64,000 nucleotides of DNA from Mugil cephalus (Eukaryota; Chordata; Actinopteri; Mugiliformes; Mugilidae): positions 22,179,001 through 22,243,000 of the forward strand of contig NC_061779.1 of the NCBI RefSeq assembly GCF_022458985.1, in the 5' to 3' direction. Position numbers and translations under genes: made by a program. Under the pieces are notes generated by a model. That model was not told the DNA's origin. It ran no database searches and worked only from the letters and a program-made list of their open reading frames with translations. This document shows positions 25,029 to 41,700 of the stretch, piece by piece. Every line of letters starts with the position of its first letter. The stretch's first letter is position 1.

Positions 25029-25996
25029 TAAGAGCAGCTTACAACTGTCACAACCGAACACACAATTGTTACAGCATTAAAACACTTCAAGTCACTGATG
25101 TGGAAATATTTGCAACAAACTGTCTTTGAACTCGTCCCCAGTGAGAACATTCAATAACATAGTTCTGTGCTTTGTGCTCGTATTACACTATTAAGAGGTT
25201 CCTCCTTCAACAGTTTGAAGGGGCGGTTTGGTTTCTTTGCAGTTCGCTTTGTGTTGGTGTGAGAGTTTTCGTTAGGCTGCAAATGAATGTGTTAAAACAC
25301 CAAAATTGTTATTTTTGGCAATGAGGTGATGACATTTAAAACATACTATCCACTTAAACTGGTAATGTTATTATATTATATTGTTATATGGGCCTTGTTT
25401 CAGATGCCTCCAACCACACTAAATTAGAGCACTGATTCATTGCTTGACTCCTGAGCAGGTCCTCCTCTTTCTTTTTTCCAACAAAGCCATAATCTACTTT
25501 AATAACAAAAAGATTTTACTATGGTGGAGTTGTATGAGACACGTATTCACTCTCAAAGAAACCCAACTCTCCCTTTAAACTTTCAAGTAATAAGATACTT
25601 TAACAGAACTGCAAACTCTGCACATCAAATGTTTTTTAACTATCAACTGTAAGAGCACCAACTCCTCACCCTATAAACATCATCAAGTCTGTAATGACTA
25701 ACTTGATCTCTAGCACCTCCAAAGGCAAATGTCTGGTATTACAGCAAGAAAACACTGTAACAAACTCTCAACATGTTTAACATGTTCATAATTAATAAGT
25801 TAGAAAGTGTTTCATTCAAGCAATAAAATGAGTCATCATTTGTGATCATTTTATCACAGTCTAAACGTAGTCCTACTCCTGACATATGCTGGCATTGGTT
25901 TTCATTCACATTACATAGAGCCACCTGAACCTGCTCTCATGTGTATCTCCATACCAAAGGGGCTTGTTGAGGTACGTCCCACTAAACACTGTCCTC

Positions 25997-28194
25997 TCAT
26001 TGGCTGTCAGCTATGACGTCATCGGGCCAGTACTCGTCGTGCATGTAGTGGCTGGAAGAAGTGAAGCTGGGCTCGTGTGGTGCGTCCTCGTCTCGGAGCT
26101 TGTCCTGCAGCTCCCGCTCCCACTCGCCCTCCACCAGCTTGTAGAGGTCCAGAGCAGCGCGAGCGTCCTCCACCGAGCAGTGGCCGCTCTTCCCAGCCTG
26201 AAAACCCAGAGAGCAGGGTTAACGGCAGACCAAACTACAGTCCCCCAGAGGACCAAAACACCAAAAACAAAAATACTGACGGAAAAATATAGTCAGTTTT
26301 TTTAAAAAATGGTGGGTGACATTTTCAGTATTCTGTTATTGCTTTTTTTTTTTTTTTTTTTTGTTTTATTAATTCATTGCTCTTTTGAGATGAAAATGTT
26401 AACTTGGATAGGGTTGTCCAAGTGACTGCTTCTGAAGAGCAGTCACAGCTGTTACTGTTATAGGTTTGCTATTAAGACACATCTTCAACAACTTCCTCAC
26501 AATCTGGACCATAAATGTATGGAGAACATGCAGCTACTGGAGTGTCTTTAACTTTGATATCTTTAGTAGATGTTGATTAATTTCTAATAGAAAAATAAAA
26601 GCACATAAGACCAGTGTTCAGCATGTGAGGATGCACCTGAGTCTTACCTGTATCCTTCTGTTGAGTAGCTTACTGGACAAGATTTTGAGGGAGGCGCAGC
26701 GTTTGTGGGTGAAACCGGCCAACCGGCTCAGGAGAGGTGTTGAAATTGTGTCCCTGACCATGTGACCTGGGTGGACCATGTCCAGCACCTCAAAGTCATT
26801 GTAGATCGAGTGGCCCACAACCACTTTGCCCTCAAGTATCCTGAGGATCTACAGGAGAGAGGCCAAGAGAGAGGATTTAATTTACACACCATCAAATCAA
26901 AGTTAATTTACTCATGACATTTGGTCAATAACATTACTGACCAGAAGACATCTTAACATTGACACTCCTGAGACCCTTACTAGGAGGAGCCATATTTCTG
27001 CTTTCACGTTCTTCCTGTTCTACCTGCTCTGCAAGTTCAGTCTGTCACACCTGTTCTCTGACACCCTAAATGCAGCGCGCTCACTAGAAAGGCACATAAC
27101 AACTCCTAATTAAATATATTACATATCTCATTTGGTATTTATCGTCTCTTTATGACTGTTTATGTTATTTATACACTGCGTCCACAGTGTCAAAAAAGCT
27201 TTAAGTGATACTGGGGTTAATGGAGCATCCACATTCCAATAAATCTTTACAATGATTAAGATGTGGTAATAATTGACAATGGAGAGACAAATGCTCTTCA
27301 TTTTATGCAACAATCAGCTCAAGGCACTCAAAGACTGCATTATTTATAGGCATAAACACAAGCGTAGACTGATGCTACAAACTTACAGCGACCTGATCAC
27401 GATGTGTGGGAACTGTACTGTATTTAATGTTTGATTCATACTAATTCTATACTTAAACTGCACATTAAGTAAACAAAGACGGGAGGAGGGAGTGATAAAG
27501 ACTAAAACTAGAGATGTCAAAGCGACGCAGGCTGTACCTCTTCTCTGGCCTGAGCGAAGGGCGTAGCGTTGCGGAGATGATGCCTCTGGATGCCGCTCCA
27601 GCGAGTTCTGAAGTCTGTGACGGGATGACAGGGTCTGACGTATTTGTCGTACAGGATGTTGCCATGGTAGTCCAGGATGCTGCAGCGGGCCAGCTCGCTG
27701 CAGCGCCCGCCGAGCCCCGTCCCCACCATCTCACAGTCCAAGGCCACCACTGTAGTGGAGCACGAGCTGAGGCACGGCGAGCTCCTACCGCTGGCTGGAG
27801 GACTACTGGCCTCAGAGGAGAAACCGCTGTCCACTTCCCATCTGTCTCTGAGGGCGCTCATTATGCTGAGGTGGTCGGCTGCTTTAGAAACAGAAAGTCC
27901 GTGTTTAGTTTCATCTGTATGTTTGGTGTCAGAGGTCAGAGTTCTTTCTTTTTCCTGGTCTGCATCACTCCATTTAGTTTTTTTGATCAGTTTATTTGTG
28001 TCCGGGTGCTCGTGGTGAGAGGCGCTTCTTTTTGTCTTCATGTTGGGGATTATCATCATCTTCTGTCGGTGTTTCTTTCTCGCTCTTGCGTTCTCCATGG
28101 CGCAAAGCAGCTTGGCCTTTCTGCACATATACCGGTAGTTGGCGAGAAGGACCTGTGATGAGGCTTTATTCCTTCTTGAAGGCTCTGCCATCAT
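25997..28194 (-). CDS. aen: Aen (ISG20L1): apoptosis-enhancing nuclease, DEDDh exonuclease
   Basis: Three coding exons on the minus strand: 27538-28194, 26648-26848 and 25997-26197. Total 1059 nt, 352 aa (human AEN 325). The N-terminal 145 residues are Lys/Arg/Ser-rich, with basic clusters ([13 protein letters not shown]) suited to nuclear or nucleolar import. The exonuclease domain follows with all five DEDDh residues: Asp153 and Glu155 in [10 protein letters not shown], Asp237 in [11 protein letters not shown], and His292 and Asp297 in [18 protein letters not shown] is a p53-induced nuclease that digests DNA and RNA during apoptosis. The family also includes ISG20 and ISG20L2. The long basic N-terminus and the neighbourhood of abhd2 and rlbp1 favour AEN. 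Two ATGs in tandem (28194 and 28191) could start the protein. An upstream out-of-frame ATG overlaps the start. Confidence 0.92.
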
Positions 28195-28222
28195 TCAATA
28201 ATGGAACCGGTGCCATAATCAT
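28166..28222 (-). promoter_or_regulatory. Overlapping upstream ORF in the aen leader
   Basis: Within the same exon as the aen start, and just after an acceptor (TTTCCTCAG, exon edge 28224), an ATG at 28222 opens 18 codons in another frame. It stops at 28166-28168, beyond the aen start codon. Such overlapping uORFs commonly lower translation of the main frame. The peptide itself resembles nothing known. Confidence 0.55.
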
Positions 28223-28942
28223 TTCTGAGGAAATACAAGACTAAGTTCAGCAGGCGATCACTGATATTAAAGGTTTAAATTTTAAAATGTCAACACTGAG
28301 GACAGCCAATCAAAAAACAAACAAACAAACAAAAAAAACCCTTTACAGCACACATGTGCATACGTGGCTGAAGGTTGACATGATTGACAGCAACACACAT
28401 TACAGCACGTTGTGAGTTAGTGACTGTAAACCGATTGTGACATTATAACTAGCGTATGAACGGAACGCCTCAAGACTTTTCTTTAAATAATTAAAGGCAG
28501 CGAGGTGTCTATGACTTCTAAACTCAAGTTAAGAAACAAAGACGAAAGCCTCCACAGGACAGGCCGTGACAAACAGTGACAGCTTACAGTTCTTCACCAA
28601 GACGAGCTTGACAAGTTCTAACTATAAGCCGTATTGAACAACGATCTTTAAACATTTAGAAAAGGTGCGGGCTAACGGCATGCGTGGTGTCGAACCTCGT
28701 CAGTAGCTTCGTCCAAATACAATTGTCAGATATTTTCACTGAGTCCGGCGACGCTCTGCGGTGTGAAGCCCAACTGACATTAAGCTAGCTGAAAAGGGCC
28801 GAAAAAGACACTACACGTGGTTTCACAGATACAATTATGTCCTGATTGCAAAAATAAGACAAGCTCGATTGGTGTGAATGGTAATAACGAATAAACTACA
28901 TACAAAACCACACATAAAAAGACGAAATCATTTGTACTGTAC

Positions 28943-29060
28943 CTTATGAAGCAGCACGTGTAGAGCAAGTCGACAAGAACTCGCCTGAACAAGTCCTCTC
29001 AACTCTGACGGTGATTGGCTCATTCTCTTCTTCGTTTGTTCTTTTCCAGGAAGTGATCAA
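28943..29060 (-). promoter_or_regulatory. Probable aen first exon and promoter, with p53-like half-sites
   Basis: On the minus strand a donor (AAG then GTACAG, donor bases 28941-28942) suggests a noncoding first exon ending at 28943. Upstream of it are a perfect p53 half-site GAACAAGTCC (28987-28996, read on plus), a 9/10 half-site GAGCAAGTCG (28963-28972) and a CCAAT box (plus-strand attgg near 29013). Promoter status is inferred. Confidence 0.4.
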
Positions 29061-29619
29061 CCGTTATACGTCCGCAAAGTCGCCGCCTACTGGTGGGACT
29101 TTATAATGCCCGAAATAATTATGAATGAGGATGAAGTTACATTCGGACTCTTTCTAGGAGTTTACAGATGCAATAATGACTATGAAGACTTTGTTGGGGC
29201 TTGTCTAACTAATCCTTAATGATAATTACTTTTTAATAACAAAGTTATTAAAGTCATCTTCCTTTTTAATCACAATTTAAATCAAATTTATTTTTTTGGC
29301 CAATTTATGTTAATCAGGGAAAACAAATATTCAAATATTTGCTGTTTACGCCCTAAAAAAATCTCTGCTTTCCCCGTGTACAGTATTTTGGCAGCTCAAA
29401 AATGTTAAGCTTGAAGCTTTTAGTTGGTTGGTGATTCACCTTCAACATTTCCAGACAATTAATAAATCTGATACAACAAATATAACAAAGCACTTTGGAA
29501 ATGCATCAGGAAATAAATACAATTCAGATTTCAGAATTCCAGATTGATTCAACCTGCTGTGTCAAACATTTAAGCTCAAGAAAGAGATAAAACAATGTAC
29601 AATTCATTTTGGTTTTGTG
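29061..29619. other. Short intergenic spacer between the aen promoter and the pdia3 3' end
   Basis: AT-rich, with no reading frame, repeat or structural signal I can support. Confidence 0.5.
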
Positions 29620-29625
29620 GGCCTT

Positions 29626-29631
29626 TTTATT
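29626..29631 (-). terminator. Polyadenylation signal, probably pdia3
   Basis: AATAAA on the minus strand about 455 bases past the pdia3 stop codon. The intervening bases form the likely 3' UTR. Confidence 0.5.
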
Positions 29632-30085
29632 TCACAATCCTTCCAAATGTACAAAAACAAAGACGTGTTACAAAAAAAAAAAAAAAATTCACCATTACCA
29701 TTATCCCCCGTAATGACGACAACAACAAAAACCATAGCGACAGATGACTGGAGACTGGTATCAAACCAAAGTGCATCAGCCTGAGGTGTAGTAGACAGAC
29801 CCCGGGGAAAAAGAAATCTATTTCAAAAGCTGTCCCCTCTTCCCTAAAAATTTGTTTTTGTTTTTAGACATCGGGCAGACCCTGGCCACCACCTCTCCAC
29901 CTTCCACCGGATTCCCAGAGCAGCGGAGGACCTAAAGGAAGGGCCGCGTCTTTTCGACTTCGGCTTCAGAGCATTCTGTAGTTCACTAAGAGAGTGGAAT
30001 ATAATTTAGTTCTTTCTCTTCCCCAATCCTCCTCTTCTTGTCATGATGGGGGGGAGGGCGGGTGTTGAGTTCCTGTCTGGAGCTT

Positions 30086-35664
<5,579 letters not shown>

Positions 35665-35990
35665 GGCTGGCTAAAAGACTTCTTCACACACACAAAAAAA
35701 AAAACTATTTGAGCTGCAAACTGGTGCAGTGGCGGCCCCCTCTTCAGCTCTCCAGCGACGTGAACCTCAGGACTGCAAGCTCCTCTGACAGGGCCAAGTG
35801 CAGAGCAACCGATAGAGAAAGAGAAAGGGACGGAGGCCGGGCCGGGGGGCGGTGAAGATGTGCAGGCAGCGGGTCCTCTCCTAACCACAGTGTGGCAGCC
35901 TCCCATTGGCCAGCTCTCCGCGTCATTCTTCCTCCATTAGCCAATTAAAAGCGGACAAATGAGACCTCGTCATCTGCGGACCAATCATGA
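35665..35990 (-). promoter_or_regulatory. pdia3 promoter with ERSE-like site
   Basis: Directly upstream of the start codon, several CCAAT/ATTGG boxes cluster (near 35905, 35941 and 35981). At 35891-35909 the minus strand reads CCAAT, nine bases, then CCACA. This is one base from the ER stress response element CCAAT-N9-CCACG bound by NF-Y with ATF6. ER chaperone genes are commonly controlled by such sites. Position about 230 bases before the ATG fits. Confidence 0.55.
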
Positions 35991-36347
35991 CTGCGGAAAA
36001 TCAAAACGCCGCTCTCACACACGGAAGTGATTACAATAGGTTCCCTGGTCAAAAACCACGTCTTTTTAATGAACTGCAAACAACTCTGAATATTTCGTTA
36101 GCATTTATCCTAATTAGTATGTCATGCTCATACACATGCTCTGTCCGCGGATTTATTAGACTCCATAAATCCCGCTGCAGTGCTGATACATATGCAGATA
36201 ATCTTCCCACTCCTATGTATTGTATATGTATTGTATGTATTATAATATGCATTATATATCGTATGCTTAAATATTTGGTCTTATTTTATATGATGTGTTT
36301 CTTGTCTTCATATTTGAAATAAACTTCAAACTTCTTCTTCTTCAAAG
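35991..36347. other. AT-rich spacer
   Basis: Upstream flank of pdia3 with TGTAT/ATATG-rich sequence near 36215-36290. No gene or repeat can be supported. Confidence 0.5.
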
Positions 36348-36614
36348 TGACGACCCAGAGAGTTTGGAAGTGAGACCTGAGCCAGACCCCAGCCAGACAC
36401 CCAGTATTAAAGAGGTCACCCCCGGGGTCGTCTCTGTGCCTCCAGACAGAGCTTCGGTGTCCACCTTTGTCTTTGAGGACGAACAGGATCCAAAAAAAAA
36501 AAAAACAAAAAAAACATTTGTGTTGCAGAGAAGCTCATTTCACAGGCCCTTAAAAAGTTCAAGATGACCTCCGCTACAGATTCCCTACACGTCATCCACC
36601 AGCAGCTGTTCTAA
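36348..36614 (+). pseudogene. Orphan coding-like block, possible gene remnant
   Basis: After an acceptor-like pyrimidine tract (cttcttcttcttcaaag), an open frame reads DDPESLEVRPEPDPSQ and on to STFVFEDEQDP. A run of A and AAAACA then interrupts it. A second acceptor-like site (tgtgttgcag, ending 36529) precedes a frame reading EKLISQALKKFKMTSATDS and on to HVIHQQLF, ending in a stop at 36612-36614. The acidic, proline-rich first part and the helical second part look more like protein than chance sequence. I do not recognise the family, and no further exon was found. It could be the last exons of an unplaced gene or a decayed copy. Confidence 0.3.
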
Positions 36615-36999
36615 AATCTGGGATGAGGTTGAGAGTAAAGGTCTCAGGGTATCCACCAGCTGAAGATATCGTCATGTCTTCTTTAAAAAAGCACTTGAAG
36701 AGACAATCAGAGGAACCTGGCGTCATCAGAAAGTTCTTCGCAGCAATATACAGAGTTTTCCACAAACGTGCAGCCGGCCCCACAGTACTGGTGTCTTAAA
36801 GCTGAACACCTGCATCGTTATCTGTCCATATTTTTTATACATATTTACTGTTATATATTTGATTCCTGCAAATATCTATCTATCATTTCTATTGTTTTAC
36901 CTCGTTCTATTTTTTGTATTTTGCACTGCAACACCCTAATTTCCCCATGATACTTAAATAACATCTTATCTTCATAGACGAATCCACCACAGAGCTCAA

Positions 37000-37160
37000 G
37001 CAGAGGTTACCTACTTCCCCGCCACTGATTGCTGCTAGTCAGAAAGCAGTGGAGGGGTTGGTTACTTCCGTCTGGGGACACCTCCTCCTACACTAGTTGC
37101 TGCTAGCCAGAGAGCAGTGGAGGAGGGGGTTACCTAAATATGGAGACACTTCCTGTTCCT
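37000..37160 (+). repeat. Local tandem duplication, about 67-bp unit
   Basis: A unit holding gctgctagtcagaaagcagt at 37031-37050 recurs diverged about 67 bases later (gctgctagccagagagcagt, 37099-37118). Both copies are followed by GGAGG and a GGTTAC element. Two copies and part of a third are visible. Confidence 0.6.
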
Positions 37161-38035
37161 GCCTGTTTGTGGGTTTAACTCCGCTGGAATACGCTGGATG
37201 GGGATCAGTGGAGCAGGAGGACGCCTAAAAACAGGTCAGGATTTAAGCTTGTATTATTATCTCGATGGACACCAGCACCACCTGACAACTAGAGGGCCAG
37301 AGACTGATTTGCTGCATCATCTGTGCTTCTGCTTCAGCATCTCTTCATTTGTTACCTATCAGCAGAAAAAGAAAAAAAAAAAAAACTGTTTGCATTTCTC
37401 TATATGTCAGCAAGTTAAATAGAACTCCACACTTTGGATTCAATGAAGTAAAATATGATAAATAATATAATAAATATTTAAAACAATATATACAGTACAT
37501 ACTCTATAAAGCATATAACACTATTACCTGTTTCATTTAAATAAATTCAAATATTTAAATGGATGGGTCAAACTGCAGAAACATAATTTCCCCACGAGGA
37601 TCAGTACCACAGCAATAACAATTTATGTATTTATTTGTTTATTTGAAGCTCCATGCTGTTAGCTGCTTATGCATTGGTGCAGTATTTCCAATTTAATAAT
37701 GCTATGAAGGCTGCCCAGGGTACCCATGGAGTATTAAAAGCTGATAATTCAGTTTTGGGGAAATAAAGACCCTTAAAATGTATTAAAAAGTCTTATAATG
37801 ACTTCATGAGTTCTTAAAATGTGAAACTATTTTTGAGGTACATTTTGAGTTTGACTACAAAAACGTTAAAAAAGTGTGAGAATTTACGCATTTATTTAAA
37901 AAACAAAGATGAACTGGTAACATAAAAAGTGGACTACTATGGGTGAGTTCATAATTTGTCTCTGTATAGTAGCTGCAGTTAGTTGTTAATTTTAAGAAAG
38001 CCTTTTTCCTTCTTTGCTTTGCTCTTCAACAAAGC

Positions 38036-38711
38036 TGTGTCGCCCTCAATATATGTGCTGAATATATTTTGGCTTCAAGTTAAACGCCTTCTTCTCATCA
38101 AAACTCTGGAGACGGTCATGAATTTATCCACAGGTTTATTGAATCGAAAAAGGGTGAAACTGAGAAAACACAAACATGTCATAATCAGACAAACTGCCCA
38201 CTGCACATCTTTCCCACATGCGCTGTAAACACGTTTTTATCATCAATTAAATCACTCACTTTTATCTTTTTAATTGCCAATGTTTATATATGAATTGTGT
38301 ATTTATAGTTTTTAAATCGTAACTTAACATAAACTCCTACTGACACGCAGCATATACCAAACGAAATCAAACAGAGACTAGCTTGGTAGCAACTAGCTTA
38401 AAAAACAACTAAGGACTGTTACCAGCAACTTCACAAACAACCTTATGTGATGATAAATAACGAACTACAGTTAACGCAAGAATATACGACAACAATACAT
38501 ACCAACGATGCTTCGTATAGCATTGGATGTAGACAGTTATTTCCTGGTGTAAACAGACAGCATGTTCTCTCAGTAATGTGCCTCCCGCAGATCTCTCACA
38601 TGGCTGACTGTAGCCGACCACTGTGTCTCTTAAAGAGACCACTGCCCCCTAGTGGTGGCACTATGAAACTTACCCCGAGAACTACTGAACAAAAACTATG
38701 GTGACAGCACA
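38036..38711 (-). repeat. 3' LTR of the BEL/Pao element
   Basis: 676 bp, matching the other LTR base for base as far as I can compare by eye. It is downstream in the element's own orientation. Confidence 0.93.
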
Positions 38712-38763
38712 CTCCCCGCCTGGCGGGAATAAACCGCCACTACTTAACAGTCCTTGGCATTCA

Positions 38764-41700
38764 CTATGGCTTAGTCTCAGGAGCTAAGAGCAGGACTATC
38801 TCGGTGATAGGCCTCAATAACGTCTTAATTCCATCTTTCCTGGAGACTTTGATTTCCACCTTGCGTACCCTGCTGTCTTTGCTAGGGAAGACTTGAGTGA
38901 TAAGTCCCAGAGGCCATTCATTCCTCTTTAGTTGGTCGTCCTTGAGAAGCACGATGCTTCCACACTGAAGGTCAGGCTGGGAAGACTGCCACTTCCTTCG
39001 TGGCTGGAGTGACGAAAGATATTGCTTCTTCCATTTGTTCCAAAAGGTTTGAGCCAGATGTTGGACTTGGCGCCACTGATTCTTATGGAGATCTTTGACC
39101 TGGTCACAAACTGGTGCAGAAGGGAGGCTCACTTTTTGAGTGAGGAGAGTTGCTGGTGTGAGTATGAGTGGATCATCTGGATCAGTGGACACAGGTATAA
39201 GAGGTCTGGCATTGATGATAGCGGCCACTTCCGCCATCAGTGTGGAGAGCGCTTCGTGGGTCAGCTTCGATGTTCCAAGCTGCAGGAACATAGAATCCAA
39301 GATCTTCCTTGCTACACCAATCATCCTCTCCCACGAACCACCCATGTGAGAAGCATGGGGAGGATTGAACATCCATGTGCAGCCTTGGTCCAACAGAAAC
39401 CTTTCCACGGAACTATTGTTGATGTTGGAAGGAATCTTGAGCTCCTTGCATGCACTGACAAAGTTGGTTCCTCTATCAGAGCGGATGTGTTTTACTGGGC
39501 CCCTGATGGCGAGGAAACGCCTCAGAGCGTTAATGAAGCTTGATGTATCTAGGGACTCGATGACCTCAATGTGCACGGCTCTTACGCTCATACAAGTAAA
39601 TAACACTGCCCACCGTTTACTTTGAGCAAGGCCACCTCGAGTCCGACGTGAAGACACCGACCATGGGCCGAAAACATCAAGGCCGACATTTGTGAAAGGA
39701 GGTTCGGTTGAAAGGCGATCTGCAGGAAGATCTGCCATCTTCTGTGTCTGAGGTGTGCCGCGAAGTTTGCGACATGTGACACACTGATAGATGACGCTGC
39801 TCACTCTCCTTTTTCCGCCAACTATCCACAGACCTGCAGCACGTAAAGCGCCTTCGGTGAATAGTCGTCCCTGGTGTTGCGTTTTCTGGTGGTAATGTCT
39901 TACCAAAAGTGTTGCTATATGATGCTTTCCAGGAATGATGAGAGGGTTTTTCTCTCCTGGCTGGAGCTCTGCTTCTCTGACGCGACCTCCAACTCTCAAA
40001 AGACCATCCACATCGATAAAAGGATCCAGTGTTTTCAGAGGACTGTCCTTAGGAAGCTTTTCCCCTTTTGTTACACAGGCATACTCTTGAGCATATGCCT
40101 CTTCTTGAACTGCATGGATGATGGTTTTCCTGGCCTGTGAGAGTTCCTGAACTGAGATTGCTGTGTGGCAATGATGCCAGCGTTTACAGCCACTGTCTTT
40201 GATTGCCAGATTCATCCTGAACGAACGGGCAATGTGAGTTAGGCGAGCAATAGCGTGGATCAGTGAGTTCCAGCTGGAGAACTTGGAAAAGCGTTGAGCT
40301 CCCAGTTGTTTGCTCAACATGGTTGTCTTCAATGTAGAGACCTGAGGGCGAATATCTGCATCAAGAGAGGGATTCACCAACTCAAAGGTGCCTTCCTCAG
40401 ATTTGGCCTGCTGAGGATGCTTCAGAAACGTTGGGCCCTGAAGCCAGCTTGTGCCTGACAGACGTGCAGCAGTGACAGACCGTGTGGCAATATCTGCAGG
40501 ATTTACATCTGTGGGTACATATTTCCACTGTTCCGGATTAGAGTAGTTCCTTATCCGCTGCACTCGGTTGCTGACGTAGACATAAAAACGTCTGGTGTCA
40601 TTACTGATGTAGCCCAATACCACCTTGCTATCACTGTAAAAGGTAGTATCATCCAACTTCATGTCGATCTCTGAAGCGATAAGCTCGGCAAGTTCCACTG
40701 CCAACACCGCAGCACAAAGTTCAAGTCTTGGAACTGTATGTTCGGGAAGAGGAGTGAGCTTGGCCTTGCCCATGACAAAGCCCACATGGACGCTACCATT
40801 AGTATCTGTCAGTTTAAGATAAGCCACTGCCGCGATTGCTTTTGTGGAAGCATCACAAAACACAATTAGCTCTCTGCGTGATACCTCTGTGGGGGAGATT
40901 TCTGTGTAGGGCCTTGGGATCTGGAGACTGGTTAAATCTTTCAGTGAGGACCGCCAAATATCCCACATCTCTTCCATTCCTTGAGGGAGAGGTGAGTCCC
41001 AGTCACCACTGTCTTGTGTAAGCTCTCGCAGAATTGCCTTGCCTTGAACAGTGACTGGGGCGATGAATCCCAGAGGGTCGTAGATGCTGTTCACGGTAGA
41101 CAAGACGCCTCGACGAGTGAAGGGCTTGTCCTCATCGGCTGCTTTGAAGGTGAAGGTGTCTGACATGAGGTCCCAGTTGAGACCAAGGCTACGCTGCATA
41201 GGAAGTGCATCAGAGCCAAGGTCTAGGTTTTTGAAGTCATTGGCATGATCCTCAGATGGAAAAGCTTCCATCACTTCTCTTTTGTTTGATGCAATTTTGT
41301 GTAGTCTTAAGTTAGAGTCTGACAGAACTTCCTGCGTCCTTTTGAGTAGGTTTGCTGCGGCCTCGACTGTAGGGAGACTCTTTAGGCCATCATCAACATA
41401 GAAGTTGTGGTTTACAAACTGCTTGACATCGAGGTCTGCATCTCGTACAGACTGCCTTAGACAGTAGATTGCCACTGCTGGAGAAGGACAGTTTCCAAAG
41501 ACATGGACCCTCATGCGGTATTCGATGATGTCTTTGTTTGGGTCATTGTCCCGAAACCACAAAAATCTCAGAAAGTTGCGGTCCTCTTCTCTCACTAGGA
41601 AACAATGGTACATCTGTTGGATGTCTGCTGTTATGGCCACTGCTTCCATGCGAAATCTGATGAGCACCCCAAGAAGGGTATTGTTGAGGTCAGGTCCGGT

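Noticed and set aside
27514-28158. Plus-strand 214-codon open frame
   Set aside because: It is antisense to the aen first coding exon, which carries the conserved DEDDh nuclease sequence. The plus-strand peptide resembles nothing.
39022-39543. Plus-strand 173-codon open frame
   Set aside because: It lies antisense to the integrase part of the BEL/Pao polyprotein; a shadow frame.
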